This document shows, one piece after another, positions 35,400 to 55,679 of a stretch of DNA of 64,000 nucleotides. Position 1 is the stretch's first letter, and each line of letters starts with the position of its first letter. The position numbers and the translations under genes were made by a program. The notes below the pieces were generated by a model, which had not been told where the DNA came from, made no database searches, and saw only the letters and a program-made list of their open reading frames with translations. This stretch comes from Nissolia schottii (lineage: Eukaryota; Streptophyta; Magnoliopsida; Fabales; Fabaceae), in assembly GCA_003254905.1 (NCBI GenBank), contig QANU01073812.1, forward strand, positions 583 to 64,582, given 5' to 3'.

Positions 35400-37560
35400 T
35401 GCATCACTTGTGAGTTAACTTGACCACTACTTCTCCTATTTCCACATTGTCCCATAATGCTTCAAAGTCATGTTATGAAAGCATTTCCTTTATGTCTCCT
35501 ACTATCACTGGTGTTCACTGGATCACCAGTACCGCTGATGTTCACGGCATCTGTTTCATGGCACCATCTACCCTCCAACAGTGACTGGTTTAGGTCGAGG
35601 TCTCTTTGTGTGTTGTTAATGATTGAGGACTGCCTACGAAAGTCAATGCGGAATTGAAAACCTGTGTTGTTAGGCTCGTTAACGGACAATCTTCTTGAAG
35701 ATTGACCACCAGCATGAGAAGAAGATCCAACATGGAATGAGCTTTTGTGCGGTTCCACTTCAAGCCGGGGCGATTGATATGATGAAGAAGATCCAACATG
35801 GAATGATATTCTGTGTGGATCCACTTTAGGCTGGGGCATCTAGGATGATGAGGCAGCATACTGTTGTGGCATAGTTGGAAAAGGCGAATAATATTGCATC
35901 TCATTTCACATGGAAGTCATATCGTGTTGTTGGGATGTCAAAAATTTCATCTCGTCGAAGTGCACAAGATGAGTGGTCTCACTAGCATTTTGTTAACTCA
36001 TACTTAAGGATGGAACATAACGATCCTACTGTGGAAATGGGGGAGCATGATCGTTGTGAGGCGGTGGGGTAGACGGGGGAGCATAGTGAGGAGGCGGGCT
36101 CGCATATGGATCATGAGGTGGCAATTTTATGTACTTCTGCACTAGAAAAGGTACTTGCTGATTAAGTTGGTCAGGATAGTGAAACTCCTCAGATAATCAC
36201 AACCTTCGGCCATTAGCGTTGTACCAAACCCAATACTCAATTGACAGGGAGTAATTAAAAATGTGGGTGCATTTAAAACAGTGTCATTCTTCCAGCGTAG
36301 AATCCATTGTGCATGCCTTTCCTCGCAATTAACTGATGCAACAGTTGGTGAATTCGTGCATACCCAATTATGAGAGCTCCCCAAAATGGTACAATTGGGA
36401 GTTGGGAGCTATAGGTGTTGATTGGTAAAGTCCAAATTATCGCATTACGTGATTAGCCACATGCCACTCTACCGTCTGAAAACAAATTAAAGGACAAAAT
36501 GTACTCTAGAAGTTCTGTCCGCTTTGCACGTCCTCTGGAATAGAGCTAACAATTTGATGCAGACAATATCGCTGCCACACAAACTGCATAAATATTCATA
36601 AGTTAATGCATCGTATTAACTACTACATAATCCAAATATATTCCAAAATTTATAGACATAACTCGTCAGGGTGCATACGATCTATTCCCTCTCTTATTGC
36701 ATCAACCTTTTCAAATATAACATTCCTAGGGTACATATAATGGTTGCATCTGCAATAATAATAAATTATTTATATGAAGTATTTAACCAAAAAAAAACTA
36801 GCCAATTTTTTACCTAGTGCCAAGTGGGAAAAAATATTGATCTCCAAAGGTGGATTTCAAAGCAAATTTAGGGAACCAATAAAATGCCAATGTCTCTAAT
36901 AGCCTCACACATCCACTGATTTGTCTCACACTTGTGCGTGATGCACGACACAAGTTCCATTGCAACGTAGCAAGGACAGTTGAAGCCCAATTGTACTTGC
37001 TTGCTCGGTCAAAATCGGCAAGCAAGTACAAGTACTTTGCGGAGAGCCAACCATCGTGCTTGTCACACACTAATACATTTGCAAGCAACCGCAACATATA
37101 CCTACGTGCATGCCACTCTATTACTTGTTGCGGATCAAAGTCCCTGGCATCTTTACGGATGGTCGTGCCAAAATTGTGATCTAACTAAACAATATATATG
37201 AACGATCCGTGGACGTCTTCCACAGCAGGAATCCTTCTAAGTCTACTGTGACACAAATTTAACAGGCTGACAATATCATATTGTACATCTGGACCGATAA
37301 CAGGTTCACCTTTGATCCGAAGGCCAAACAAGATCGTGGCATCTTCTAATGCGACTGCACACTCTCCGTGTGGTAAATGGAATATTTAGGTCGCTAGTCT
37401 CCACTGCTCCATAAATGCACTAACAAGCGCCAGTTTCTTACGAGGACAATTGACCATAAATGCATAAAATAGACCGGCATGTAATAAATGCGAGATTATA
37501 AGATCAATGGGAAGGTTAATTCACCTAGTCTAAGGTCGCAAAACTGTGTTTTTCCTGCAA
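35400..37560 (-). pseudogene. Plant mobile domain (PMD/MAIN-like) gene remnant
   Basis: On the - strand 37440-37200 reads RKKLALVSAFMEQWRLAT, a stop, then FHLPHGECAVALEDATILFG and IKGEPVIGPDVQYDIV. 37097-36810 continues VCDKHDGWLSAKYLYLLADF and RASRTSVRQISGCVRLLETL. Next comes CNHYMYPRNVIFEKVDAIRE, and later a Pro-rich tail (DPYASPPPHYAPPS) and Ser-rich end. This is the aminotransferase-like plant mobile domain (PF10536), found in MAIN-like proteins and often inside MULE transposons. Several stops show decay. It converges on the MULE transposase fragment at 34785-35145, so both are probably parts of one dead element. Confidence 0.8.
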
Positions 37561-37589
37561 GAAAAAACTAAATTACAAGGTAAATAAAT

Positions 37590-38414
37590 AAAATAAAAAA
37601 TGAAATAATAATAATAATATATTATTATTATTATATTATTATTAAGATATTAACAATATTTTCATAATAAGAATAATAATAGTAATAATAATATCAACTA
37701 TTTTTCAATAACAGTAATAATAATAATAATAACATTTTTTTAATAATTATAATAATATTAACTGTTTTAATTATTAATAATATTAGTAATAATATAAATA
37801 ATTATTTATTACTATAACTGTAGCAACAACAACAACAATAATAATAATAATGTTAATAATAATAATTTTTAATAATTATAATAATAATAGCTATTTTAAT
37901 TATTAATAATATTAATAATAATATAATAATTATTATTTATTACTGCAACTGTAGCAGCAGCAACAACCACAATAATAACAGTTTTTTTTAATAATTATAA
38001 TAATAATAACTGTTTTAATTATTAATAATATTAATAATAATATAAATAATTATTATTTATTACTATAACCATAATAATAATAATAATAATAATAACAATA
38101 ATAATACAACCGTAACAGTAATAATAATAATAATAATAATAACAACAACAACAACATTAATAACAGCAATGATAGTTTAGTACAACGACTGTTTATTAAT
38201 ATTCTAATTTTTTTAATAATTATAATAATAATAACTGTTTTAATTAATAATAATATTAATAATTATTATTTATTAGTACAACCGCATCAATAACAACAAT
38301 AATAATAAGTAAAAATGCATATAGGGCAGGGATATTTTACAACAACAACGTAGCAACACGATACAACAGTAGTAGTAGTAATAAGGTGGTACTAATAATA
38401 ATAATAATAATAAC

Positions 38415-38448
<34 letters not shown>

Positions 38449-38460
38449 TCAGCATATTAT
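37590..38460. repeat. AAT-rich field with about 120-bp higher-order repeats
   Basis: Nearly all A and T, built of (AAT)n with interspersed CAA/CAG runs. A longer block (TTTTAATAATTATAATAAT, then AACTGTTTTAATTATTAATAA and ATTATTTATTACTA) recurs at about 37733, 37865, 37985 and 38210. It ends in (AAT)n of about 70 bp at 38390-38450. The poly-Leu open frame here is an artefact. Confidence 0.85.
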
Positions 38461-38469
38461 TTAAGAGAC

Positions 38470-39068
38470 TTTTCTAATACACAAAATCCTTATAATAAGA
38501 CAAGTGTAGAGTATACTATGTGTTTCGCTTTGTATTATAAATTAATTCAAAAATTGATATAACGAGAATCGATCTTTATAGTAAAATTAATTTATTTTGA
38601 GAATAACTTTAGAATGATTAACGTGGGAAAAGAATATTTTCCTATAATTTATAATGGGAATTTCCAGTTAAAATGAGAATTTGTTAAAGACACAACTTAA
38701 GATACCAAAAGGCAACACTTAGTCGGAATTATACCCACAAAAGCTAAGTCTACCAAATAAATCTTTTTACCAATACACTGGGTTCAATGAAGAGAGACAA
38801 TTTCTAGTACATCAAAAGCTGAACAATTTGGGGGCAGAGCTGTACAGATGAAAAATATACTGATCAACCAAAACCCGCAAAATTTGGAGGCTTATCTGCA
38901 CTTCTTTCATATTCAACTTTCTGCTAAAAAATAATCTCTCAGCGACAAGAGCTAGCAGTTAGGGTTGATAGTTGACAAAATCTGAAAACCCATGGAACAA
39001 GAAGAAGATCAAAGTTGAAGGCACTTGACAAGTTCAATTTATCCAACGTCACTCAACCATGCAAAGAT
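38470..39068 (-). other. ZNHIT3 3' UTR and downstream spacer
   Basis: Sequence between the AAT field and the stop codon at 39069. The part next to the stop (about 38770-39068) plausibly forms the 3' UTR. No other gene was seen. Confidence 0.4.
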
Positions 39069-40855
39069 TTAACAGTGGATGGCATTCATTACCTTGTCTG
39101 TGAACATGCGAAATGCCTCCTCCGCCATAGCTTTATCGAGTTCCTGATCGGAGAGCAACACAAATTAGAAATTTCTATTTAACATATACAAAACGGGGGG
39201 AAATGATTTGCGAGCGATAGTGACTGAGAAAAGAGAGAGAGCATCATCCATCTTACATTCTCTGGATTTGGGGAACAATTGATACGGCTAATCAGTTCTT
39301 GAAGGGCTTTATCATTCAAAGCATCGCGAATATCACTGGAAGAGGCTGCAGCAGAAATACAATCACTTAAGTAAAAAAGAACAGCAAAAAAGAATAAAAG
39401 AAATAAGCAATTATGTCTTTCTTTTCCTTTGAAATGACCTAATCTAGCATTGATAGCAAAGAATTAATTCTAAGGTAGGAACCTGTATTTGGAGTCTATT
39501 CGTCGTTACCTATAGCATCCAGTTGGGAATTTTGCAGCACCTCCCTCGGTTCATCAACAATTAATGGCTTTTCTACAAGTGACTTTGATCCTGAAACTGC
39601 AGCTGACGAACAAAAGAGAAAACAAAGTTATTCAATCAACTACTAAATAGAAACTAGTTCCCCAAAAAAATCGAGAGTTTGGCAGACTGCGTTAAGTTTG
39701 ACAGGAAAATAGTGAGCTGTTGAAGAGCATATTATAAGGTCCTTTTATTGATAAAAGGTAATTTGTCAGCTTAAATACAAGAAAAATGTGCAAAACAAAA
39801 CTGCACACACACACATATATATATATATGCATGTTAGGTGCATGGTACACAAGTTTCTAGCCATTTTAGAAGTGAAAAATTTTCACTTTTGAGGCTCCAG
39901 AATTGATTCTGGTCCTCCTAAACTGAAAACCACAACCATGCACATTAAAAGTCATTTATTTTTTTGCATAATAATTAAGCAGATGAAAGATGAGGTGGTT
40001 GCGCAATCAGCTTTTTAGTGCAAAGACCCTTTCCTATATCCCATGCATAGACTGAGCTTTATAGTGCACGGAAGCCCTTAAATGACAAAATGAAGTAACA
40101 TGTACTAATCAATGTAAAACTTCCAATTCTAATATCCCCGTGGAAAGGGTGATAAGAAAAATGCATCATAATGTAGACTACCTCACCAAAGCAGAGTTAC
40201 ACAAGCAAATACAACATACTTGTTTTCTCTGCTGGAGCGGCCGGCTTGACACATGGAAGTTCTGCACCATTGAATTAAATCTGGTCAATTCAAGTATTAA
40301 GGCCAATGGTTATAGTATGGTGGCTCCATTTCGCAAATTTCAACTACCCCATGGACAAGCCAAATATGAAATAATCTCAAGATTTTGATTCTATTTTTAC
40401 TACCAAGTAAAGGCCACTATTAGAAGGGTAAAAAAATGGATGCAATTTGTGTTAAAGCATCTAACAGTAGAAGATAAAATATTTTTCGTTCCTTCATGTC
40501 AAGGGAAAGAACTTTCCTATACTAGACTCAGTTCACTCTTCAGTGTTTACTAGCCACTCCCTTCACACGCATTACATCAACCACCTAACAAGCAAAACAA
40601 ATAACGTGAGGATAACATATATTAAAGGAGATCATACCTTTGTGTTTCTTGAAACATACCAGAGAACAACTACAATCAGAAGGAAAAACATCAAATAGGA
40701 TCATAATAATTTTCTAAAATCAAGAGAAAAGAAGAAGAAGAAAAGACAACTTTAAGGAAGAAACTTTTGGATTTTACTTACTAAGGTACGTAACATAAAG
40801 GGCATTTATACTTGGATTGTGCTTCATTGCAAACTTGACATTGTTTAGGACCCAT
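39069..40855 (-). CDS. HIT-type zinc-finger protein, ZNHIT3-like, six exons, 134 residues
   Basis: Reconstructed on the - strand from splice sites: 40855-40782, 40669-40638, 40261-40220, 39602-39510, 39345-39257 and 39143-39069. They total 405 nt with every phase agreeing. The N-terminus is a zf-HIT finger: MGPKQCQVCNEAQSKYKCPL followed by CYVPYCSLVCFKKHKELPC, giving ligands C6, C9, C18, C21, C26, C30, H34 and C39. A Pro/Ala linker and a helical C-terminus (DALNDKALQELISRINC, ELDKAMAEEAFRMFTDKV) follow. Human ZNHIT3 (about 155 residues) works with NUFIP1 in box C/D snoRNP assembly; the same role here is inference. All exons are under 100 nt, so no long open frame reveals the gene. Confidence 0.88.
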
Positions 40856-41770
40856 TGAAATTGAACTGAACACCAAGAAGGCCAAAACTCAAAGGGGTCC
40901 CTAAACCAGAAGCAAAAGTGAATTCAATAAAACCGAATCACACATAAAACCAAAAATGGGTGAAAAATTTAAAAAAAAAAGGGTTAAATTTAGAGGTGTT
41001 ATAGAATCAGTCGAGGGGTAAAGATCAGCGAAGGTAAATTTTGTCGTATTGCAATATCAACGAAGGTTAAATAAATTTTCATAATAGACATAAAATCTAA
41101 AGTAAATATATATATTTTAGTCACAACATCTTAATGTTAATATCAATTTAGCCTTGAAAATAGCATAATTTTGTTCTATCACTTCGTAATTTGACATTAA
41201 TTTCATCCTTTTTTTAAAATAATAAATGCGAAAGAAGTTGAACTAAACGATAAAATTAATATAAAAATTTGAATTATTAGGATTAGGATTAAATTAATGT
41301 TAAAATTTTATTCAAGACCAACTTTTGAGTCAACTCTTAGAACTAAAGAGGATTCACTCAAAAATATAATGCTCAGTCCAAAACAAAAAATCTTATAAAT
41401 CCTCTTCCTCAACGTTTGTCATCTATTTTGTGAGCGAGAAATGAAATAATATCTCAACACTATCTAAGAAATAGGTTCACACTCACATAAACAAAAATCT
41501 GCTAAAAATAAGATAATTAAGGCAAACTATTGTTGTATTAGCTAGAGCGTTAAAGCACAGCCATAAATTAACGTAAAGCCACATAATACCTACATAATAC
41601 CCAAAAAAAAAAAAAAAAAGAAAGGAAAACTACATAAATCACCTTGGACCAAATACCATCTCAACCTTCCAAATCTTCTTCAAACTTCCAAATTTTAACT
41701 TCAAGAAAGGGAAGTTTTTGTTGAACTCTCTCATATGAACAAGTGCTCTAAGAGTTGCATTGCCACTTTT
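40856..41770. other. Upstream region of the ZNHIT3-like gene, no other gene
   Basis: The first ~60 bp probably include the 5' UTR and promoter of the - strand gene. The rest is AT-rich with A tracts and no coding signal. Confidence 0.4.
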
Positions 41771-41835
41771 AGAGATCTAACAATATGTAGAAGCGCCACA
41801 TTTATCCCTTCAACTTAACTTTCACCCTTCTAAAG

Positions 41836-41955
41836 TGAGGATGATTGTAAAGTGAAAAAGTGAGAGGTTATCCGCCAATAATGCACTATATTGACCCAAG
41901 GATTGATAAACCCTCACTCTCACTTTACTCCACTCTCTCATTTTAGATGATCTTA
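41836..41955. mobile_element. MITE-like inverted-repeat element, first copy
   Basis: CTTCTAAAGTGAGGATGATT at the left and CTCTCATTTTAGATGATCTT at the right form imperfect inverted ends, with inner AAAGTGA / TCACTTT inversions. It looks related to the element in CLASP intron 5. Confidence 0.55.
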
Positions 41956-42224
41956 TTCCATTGACAACAATGTCTCATCTCAAGAAGTGCAAGCAACTCA
42001 CAATCAAGAGTCGAAACCTAAAAGATCTAAAACTTCGATGAAAGTGACGTTGAAGGAATAAAGGTGACAGTTAAATACATTGTTAGAGATCTTAATGAGG
42101 GCAATGCAACTGTTACAGATAGCATTGTTGCATATGAGAGTTTAGCAAAAACTTCCAATTTCTCAAGCTGAAATTTAGAAGTTGGTGAAAGATTTGAAGA
42201 TTGGGAGTGTTTGGGATGCTACTC

Positions 42225-42395
42225 CGGATACTACTCTAAATGAGATTCTCTTTCCAAAAAGCCCAACATATTTAATTGATTTTTCCTTTTTTTTTTTTCC
42301 TCTGGATACTACTCTAATTGAGATTCTCTTTCCAAAAAGCCCAACATATTTTGTTGAACAAAGACAGAAGCCTGAAACACAATAGCAGCCCTCAC
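42225..42395. repeat. Two direct copies of a 55-bp word, third copy at 44165-44255
   Basis: GAGATTCTCTTTCCAAAAAG followed by CCCAACATATTT occurs at 42241 and again at 42318. A third copy, with AAGCCTGAAAC downstream as in the second, lies at 44190-44250. The copies are separated by poly-T and suggest repeated insertion or slippage of a small repeat. Confidence 0.7.
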
Positions 42396-42630
42396 CAGAA
42401 AAAAAAATGAGAAGAATGATTCTGCCCAAAATCCATGGAATTGTTATTTGGAATTACGATTCCAATTCTAAAAAGGTTGCAAAACATAAAATTTTGAATC
42501 AGTGACCCTAATTCCAATTCCAAGCATCAATTCCATGCCCAATTCCATGTGCCAAACAGGCACCGAAGAGATCTAACAATATTTATAAACACCACATTTA
42601 TCGCTTCATCTTCACTTTCACCCTTCTAAA

Positions 42631-42750
42631 GTGAGGATAATTGTAAAGTGAAAAAGTGAGAGGTTATCTACCCATAATGCACTATATTGATCCAAGTATT
42701 GATAAGCCCTCACCTTTTTCACTTTACACCACTGTATCATTTTAGTTGAT
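42631..42750. mobile_element. MITE-like inverted-repeat element, second copy
   Basis: Copy of 41836-41955 carried along by the tandem duplication: CTTCTAAAGTGAGGATAATT at the left and TATCATTTTAGTTGATCTT at the right. Confidence 0.55.
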
Positions 42751-42989
42751 CTTATTCCAATGACAACAATGTCTTATTTCAAGAAGTGCAAGCAACTCGC
42801 AATCAAGAGTTGAAACCTAAAACTCTTAGAATGAAAGTGAAGTTGAAGGGATAAATGTGCCACTTCTTGATACTGATGGAGCTCTTAATGAGGGCAATGC
42901 AGCTTTTACAGATAGGTGATAGCATTGTTGCATATGAGAGGGTTCAACAAACTTTCAATCTCTGAAACTGAAATTTGGAAGTTGGTAAA

Positions 42990-44164
42990 ATTAAATACAT
43001 TCAATTACATCTATTCAACCATGCACACATGTGTGTTCTTGATCACACTAAGAAGATTAGAGCAGTAATTGGTTGTGTTGAAGATAAATACAAGAATAGT
43101 GTTATTTGGAAGAGTTTCATCTTGCTAGTCCACAAAGTTATTTATGTAATTTAGCTTTAATGCACTATTCTAATACAAAATAATTTAACAGATTTCTTTT
43201 AAAAAAAATGAAGAGAAAAAATATTTCTAAAGATAAAGAAAATTTAAAAAAAATTGGGGATTTTTAAGAAAGAAAATGTTTTTGAATTAAAATATTTTAA
43301 AATTATTATTTCTATATTACTTATATTAATTATTTAGCAAGAAGAAAATTATATTAAAACATTTATCTATTTGATTCACTTAAATCTCCTCCGTTAACCA
43401 ACACATAGTTGGTTGGAGTTGTAGGGAGCTCCAACCCTTTAACCATTCAAACCTTAACTATTCAAGTTCGAACCTTGAGAATGGAATAATCTATCTAGGA
43501 CAAGCCACCTCTTTAAGTGGGTCTTTCAGTTCCTTGAGTCAAACATAGCCATGGACCTTGGTCCATCGGATACTGGTGGTTGGTTAAAGACCAAAAAACA
43601 AATAAATATTCCTTCCCATACACTATTTTTTGAAAAATTCTTGGGTAGACACAATTATAATACCTCATATTTAGAGGGAAATGGATCTTCTAACGTTGAG
43701 TATTCGCATGACCTTGTCATGTATGATCTCCCACCATGGGTTTTTCTATTGGTTGTGTCATGTATGATTCCCACATTGTCAATCAATGGTTGAAGATCAC
43801 ACATGACAAGGTTATGAGAAAATTCAATGTGAGGATTCACTCCCTATTCATAGAGACTAACAAAAAATGTACACCCTACTAACTACATTCAAGATATACT
43901 CACCTGCCTATGGGTCCCACCACCCTAAGAACGAGTTTTAAAATTGTGCTTACACAATATTTCCCAAGTTTTGTTTTTTTTAGAATTGTTTTGGAGTCAT
44001 ACTTTTTAGCCTAACTTATCCTTCGACTGACACTAGTAAAAATCTGAAACTGAAATTAATGAGATGAATTTATATTTTGAGAAGTGTATGTATAAGATGG
44101 ATACGAAGAGAATTTAAGACTAAAAAGAAGGGCTCCCAGAATATTAATTGATCTTCTTCTTTTT
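42990..44164. other. Intergenic, no gene recognised
   Basis: Includes an inverted pair around the CATGACAAGGT / ACCTTGTCATG words at 43710-43815, so a hairpin of about 100 bp is possible. No coding signal was seen. Confidence 0.4.
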
Positions 44165-44329
44165 TTTTCTCCCTCCAGTTACTACTCTAATTGAGATTCT
44201 CTTTCCGAAAGGCCCAACAAATTTTGCTTAACAAAGAGAGAAGCCTGAAACAAAATAAAACAGCCCAACCCACACATTAAAACGGATCATAAAAAGTTTC
44301 ATTTTTTTAATAGAAAAAATGAAAAAAAC

Positions 44330-44740
44330 TCCCAACTTTATTTATACCGAGAGTCAAAGTTATATTTAGATTGAAAACAAATAATAAATTGAGTGAAAGC
44401 CAAAAAGATTCAACAATGAATAAGAAAAATCCAACGATTTACAAATCAAACATTCCAATTGAATCTATTAATTGGACAAATTTTTCATTGAAAAAAAAAG
44501 ATCTGAATGTTAAAAAAAAGACAATCATAAAAAAAATGAAAAAAATGATAAAAGAAAAGAAAAAGAAAGGGATTTTTTTAATTTCAGAACTAAATATTAG
44601 TTCGAACAAAAAAGCAAGTTATTATGCTAAAACTAAAAGATTAGGAAAAAAAATAATATTTGGCAGATATTACAAAAAAGAAATCCTCTATTAGCCCGTA
44701 AATCAGAAAATCCTCTATTAGCCCATAATGAGAAGAGAAA
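44330..44740 (+). pseudogene. Lysine-rich frame, possible plastid ycf1-derived fragment, copy 1
   Basis: An open frame of 107 codons, without a good start, reads IPRVKVIFRLKTNNKLSESQ, NIPIESINWTNFSLKKKDLN and KKKGIFLISELNISSNKKAS, ending at TAG 44692-44694. Its AT-rich, Lys/Asn/Ile-rich wording resembles Ycf1 (Tic214) of plastids, so a nuclear plastid insertion is my best guess; I cannot align it here. A 25-bp word (AATCCTCTATTAGCCC) is repeated twice just after the frame. A shortened inverted copy lies at 50405-50520 inside RPT2 intron 3. Confidence 0.4.
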
Positions 44741-47184
44741 GATTCCGGCCCAAAGAAACCCTAGATTTTCAACCAAGAACAAAAAATTCCTAGATGAAGA
44801 TAACAGGGAGAGGGAGCAGCGGCAATCGGAGCAGTTGTCGCGGCGCTTTAGATTGGGATTGCTCTGTTATAAGAGGAACTTTTATTTTATTCGTGGCTTT
44901 TCATGCTGGCGCTTCAACGTTTGTAACAAGTTGACATAATTTAATTTTGATTTTAGTTTCTTTTTCAGAAAAGATGAATGTAAAATGTATAAATACATGG
45001 CATCATGAAAAGAATCATGCATTTCCTTTCTTCACCAAAGGATTGGAAACGGAATGGAATACATGCACTTACCTCTTAGGAAAGAATTGCAGTCTTCACT
45101 TTTCCCCTCTCTTTATGTCTCCTCTTATGCTTCGAAACTCAACTCTTCAGAATGCTTCCTCCTTTCAATGCTCCTCTTCTCCTCCTCAAACATTTTTTTA
45201 TTTTATTTTTAACTTTTTCTTATAGGGCCAGTCCAGTGTCTCTCTCGTAAAAACTACGCTTCGTTCTTATATGAATGGACTTCGCTTTTGACACAAAAAT
45301 AGAAAAAAAAAGAATGGACTCCTCCGTGTTCAAATTTAGCCCAATTCAATCAGACTAGAGCCACCTTTTTATTATTAAGGAGTATAATAAAAAGACTAAA
45401 AGTAATTTTATGATTTGACCCCCAAAAAAAAAATTAATTTTAAGATATTATAAGAAAAATTACATGTAAAAATGAGGTAAGTAAAAGCAGTTTTTATTAG
45501 TTGGTTACATAAAAATCAACGCAACATGTATGACGGTAGTGGAATGTGCATACATATATGTAGAGCTAAGGGTATAACAGAAAAATTCAAATTGTGATCA
45601 AATAACGGTTTTTTTCTCACTAAAAACCTTTATAATAGTAAAGTTTAAATGGGTAAAAAGAAAAATTAAAAATCAATAAAACTATAAAATTTTGAATTGG
45701 ACTGATTATTATTTTTTATTAAATTGATTGCACTAAATCAAAATTCGAATTTTAATTTTTAAGAAAATAACTTCTTTTAGTCTCGATTGAACTACAAATA
45801 TTCAAGTTGATTTAATCCAATTAAATTGAACCATTACCCTACCTTTTTACAGTTAAATTTATAGTTCAATTGATTTTTTTATACTATAGTTTAATTGATA
45901 ATAATTTTAACAAAACACAACTTAAAAATATACATGGTGGCGAATTTTTAATAAATGTTTTTTTAACTAATAAAATCATCTAAAATATTTTTTTTTCTAT
46001 CTTTCTATTACCTTTAATTACTAACCGTTAAAAATTGACTAAAATAATTTTTAAATTAGTTAAAACCAAATTTGATGTAATCACAAACTTTTTCATTTCT
46101 ACTCAAGATAACTTTGAAATTAAGATTATCATTCTCGCAAATTTACATTGTAAACTCATCAAAATTTAATTAATTATAATATATTAATAAAAATTATTTA
46201 TAATTTAATATAATATATTATAATATACTTATTATAAAACAAAATTTCACTTGCGACGTCATAAGTCATAAGGAGACAAATACAACTCATAAAGTATAAA
46301 ATATAAAATATAATAAATAAATTAAAATTACAGAAAAGATAACATTAAAATTTTAATACATTAAAAATAAACATAATTTAATAGGTCAAATTTTCCATAT
46401 TGTAAGTCTTAATTAAGATTTTTCATTGCAAACCACTGTTTAGTTGTAAGGCTTTAAAGGCTAATTTTAACTAAAATAGTAAATTCATAAATTCATGAGT
46501 TAACTCAAATTTACCCAAATTTATCTTATTTAATCAAATTTGTTCAAGTTTGAGTTTTTAAGCAAATTATCTTGATTTTCAAACTTCAACTCAAATGCTT
46601 GAGTTAACTCTTAAGGGGATGTCAACAAATTCCGCACACTCGTGCACACACACCATGGATACCAATTTTAAATAATTTTTAATTAACAAAATAAATTAAA
46701 ATTAATTTTTATTTAAACTAATTTTAACCTAATCCTAATTTTAGAAGAAGAAAAAATCTAATTTAAAGTTAATTATAACGAATTCTAAATTTTCTCACTC
46801 AAACTAATTCAGGCAAAACTAATTTTTAAATTAGGTTTAAACCAAACACTATTTTTTTACAAACTAGTTTGTTTTGTGCCATTTAAGATAGCTAGTTCTA
46901 ATTTGTACCATAATAACTTGATTTTCCAAGTTTCCAAACATGAATATAAATTCAAGGCTGAGGGGAATGACCTTTTTTGAAAGGATTATGAGAAAGTTTC
47001 CAAAATCTTTGAAATTGAAAGAAAGCAATTCATACTTTTCACTAAAGTTAATCATAGTTGAGATTCAAAGCCCCATAACTGACTTTATCCAAGAAATCTC
47101 AACTTCGTGGTGCAAACGAATGACATTTGTTCACATAGCTAGAACATAAAAGACAAGATAAAGAAGAAAACTGCAGATGATATT
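44741..47184. other. AT-rich intergenic DNA between the ycf1-like fragment and RPT2
   Basis: GC-richer gene-like debris at 44750-44870 (AAACCCTAGATTTTC, then CAGCGGCAATCGGAGCAG) resembles a plant 5' leader but leads to no recognised protein. The rest is strongly AT-rich. The last 100-200 bp before 47185 probably form the RPT2 3' UTR. Confidence 0.45.
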
Positions 47185-55095
<7,911 letters not shown>

Positions 55096-55099
55096 TGGG

Positions 55100-55675
55100 T
55101 TTTCAAAAGTAGGAAGAGAAAAATGAGAGCAACGCTTGAGAGAAAGAGAGACAAGGCGTTGAGCGTAATGCGATGGAAAAATGTTTGGAACAACGGAATA
55201 AGTAGTGAAGGCAGATTTTTTTTTTTTTTTTTTGAAAAGAATAGGTCATTGGACTGATTTAATGATTTATTCACATTACATGTTTCTTTTAATTTTTTTT
55301 ATTTTAAAACTAGTGAATCTTGCCTTTTTTATTTAATAAATAACACATGCATGGCAAATGAAAAATGAAATTGAAAATCACTATAAAAAAATTGCTTAGA
55401 TGGTAGAGTATGCAAGAATAAAAGAGAAAAACAAAATTGGATATTAAATTAGCGATATATCATCTTTATTTAATGGTATAGATAATAAGACATTTAATAT
55501 TTAAAATAAAATAACAAGAGATATTAGTGGGGTTTTGAGTGGTTATTGAAATGTTTAGGGTTAATGAGAGCTATTGAATCTTTGTGTTTTTGTGGGTAAA
55601 AGACTTATAAATATTTTATAAATTATAAAAATTAGACACTAATGGCAAGTAAAGTCGTGTATCCATTTTATTAAT
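55100..55675 (-). promoter_or_regulatory. RPT2: Probable RPT2 5' UTR / promoter
   Basis: Upstream of the - strand ATG at 55095 the leader is pyrimidine-rich when read on the gene strand, with a 19-base A tract (gene strand) at about 55207-55234. Beyond about 55260 it is AT-rich. No sharp TATA position can be assigned. The truncated end of copia element 3 lies just beyond. Confidence 0.4.
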
Positions 55676-55679
55676 TGTA

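Larger units (their letters stand above)
41776..42989. repeat. Tandem segmental duplication, unit about 790 bp
   Basis: 41776-42186 and 42567-42989 are direct copies. Both start TCTAACAATAT(G/T)TA and run through a CCTTCTAAAGTGAGGAT MITE, CAAGAAGTGCAAGCAACTC and GCATATGAGAG to GAAGTTGGT. They diverge by substitutions and small indels. No protein is encoded. Confidence 0.82.

Noticed and set aside
38273-38455. Poly-leucine 60-codon ORF
   Set aside because: Direct product of the AAT microsatellite.
37590-38460. CRISPR-like or centromeric array
   Set aside because: Units are AT-only and irregular, without unique spacers. A microsatellite-derived field explains it.
44371-44694. Lysine-rich frame as a functional nuclear gene
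   Set aside because: No proper start codon context, splice sites or promoter signal, and a shortened second copy exists. A plastid or repeat fragment is more likely.
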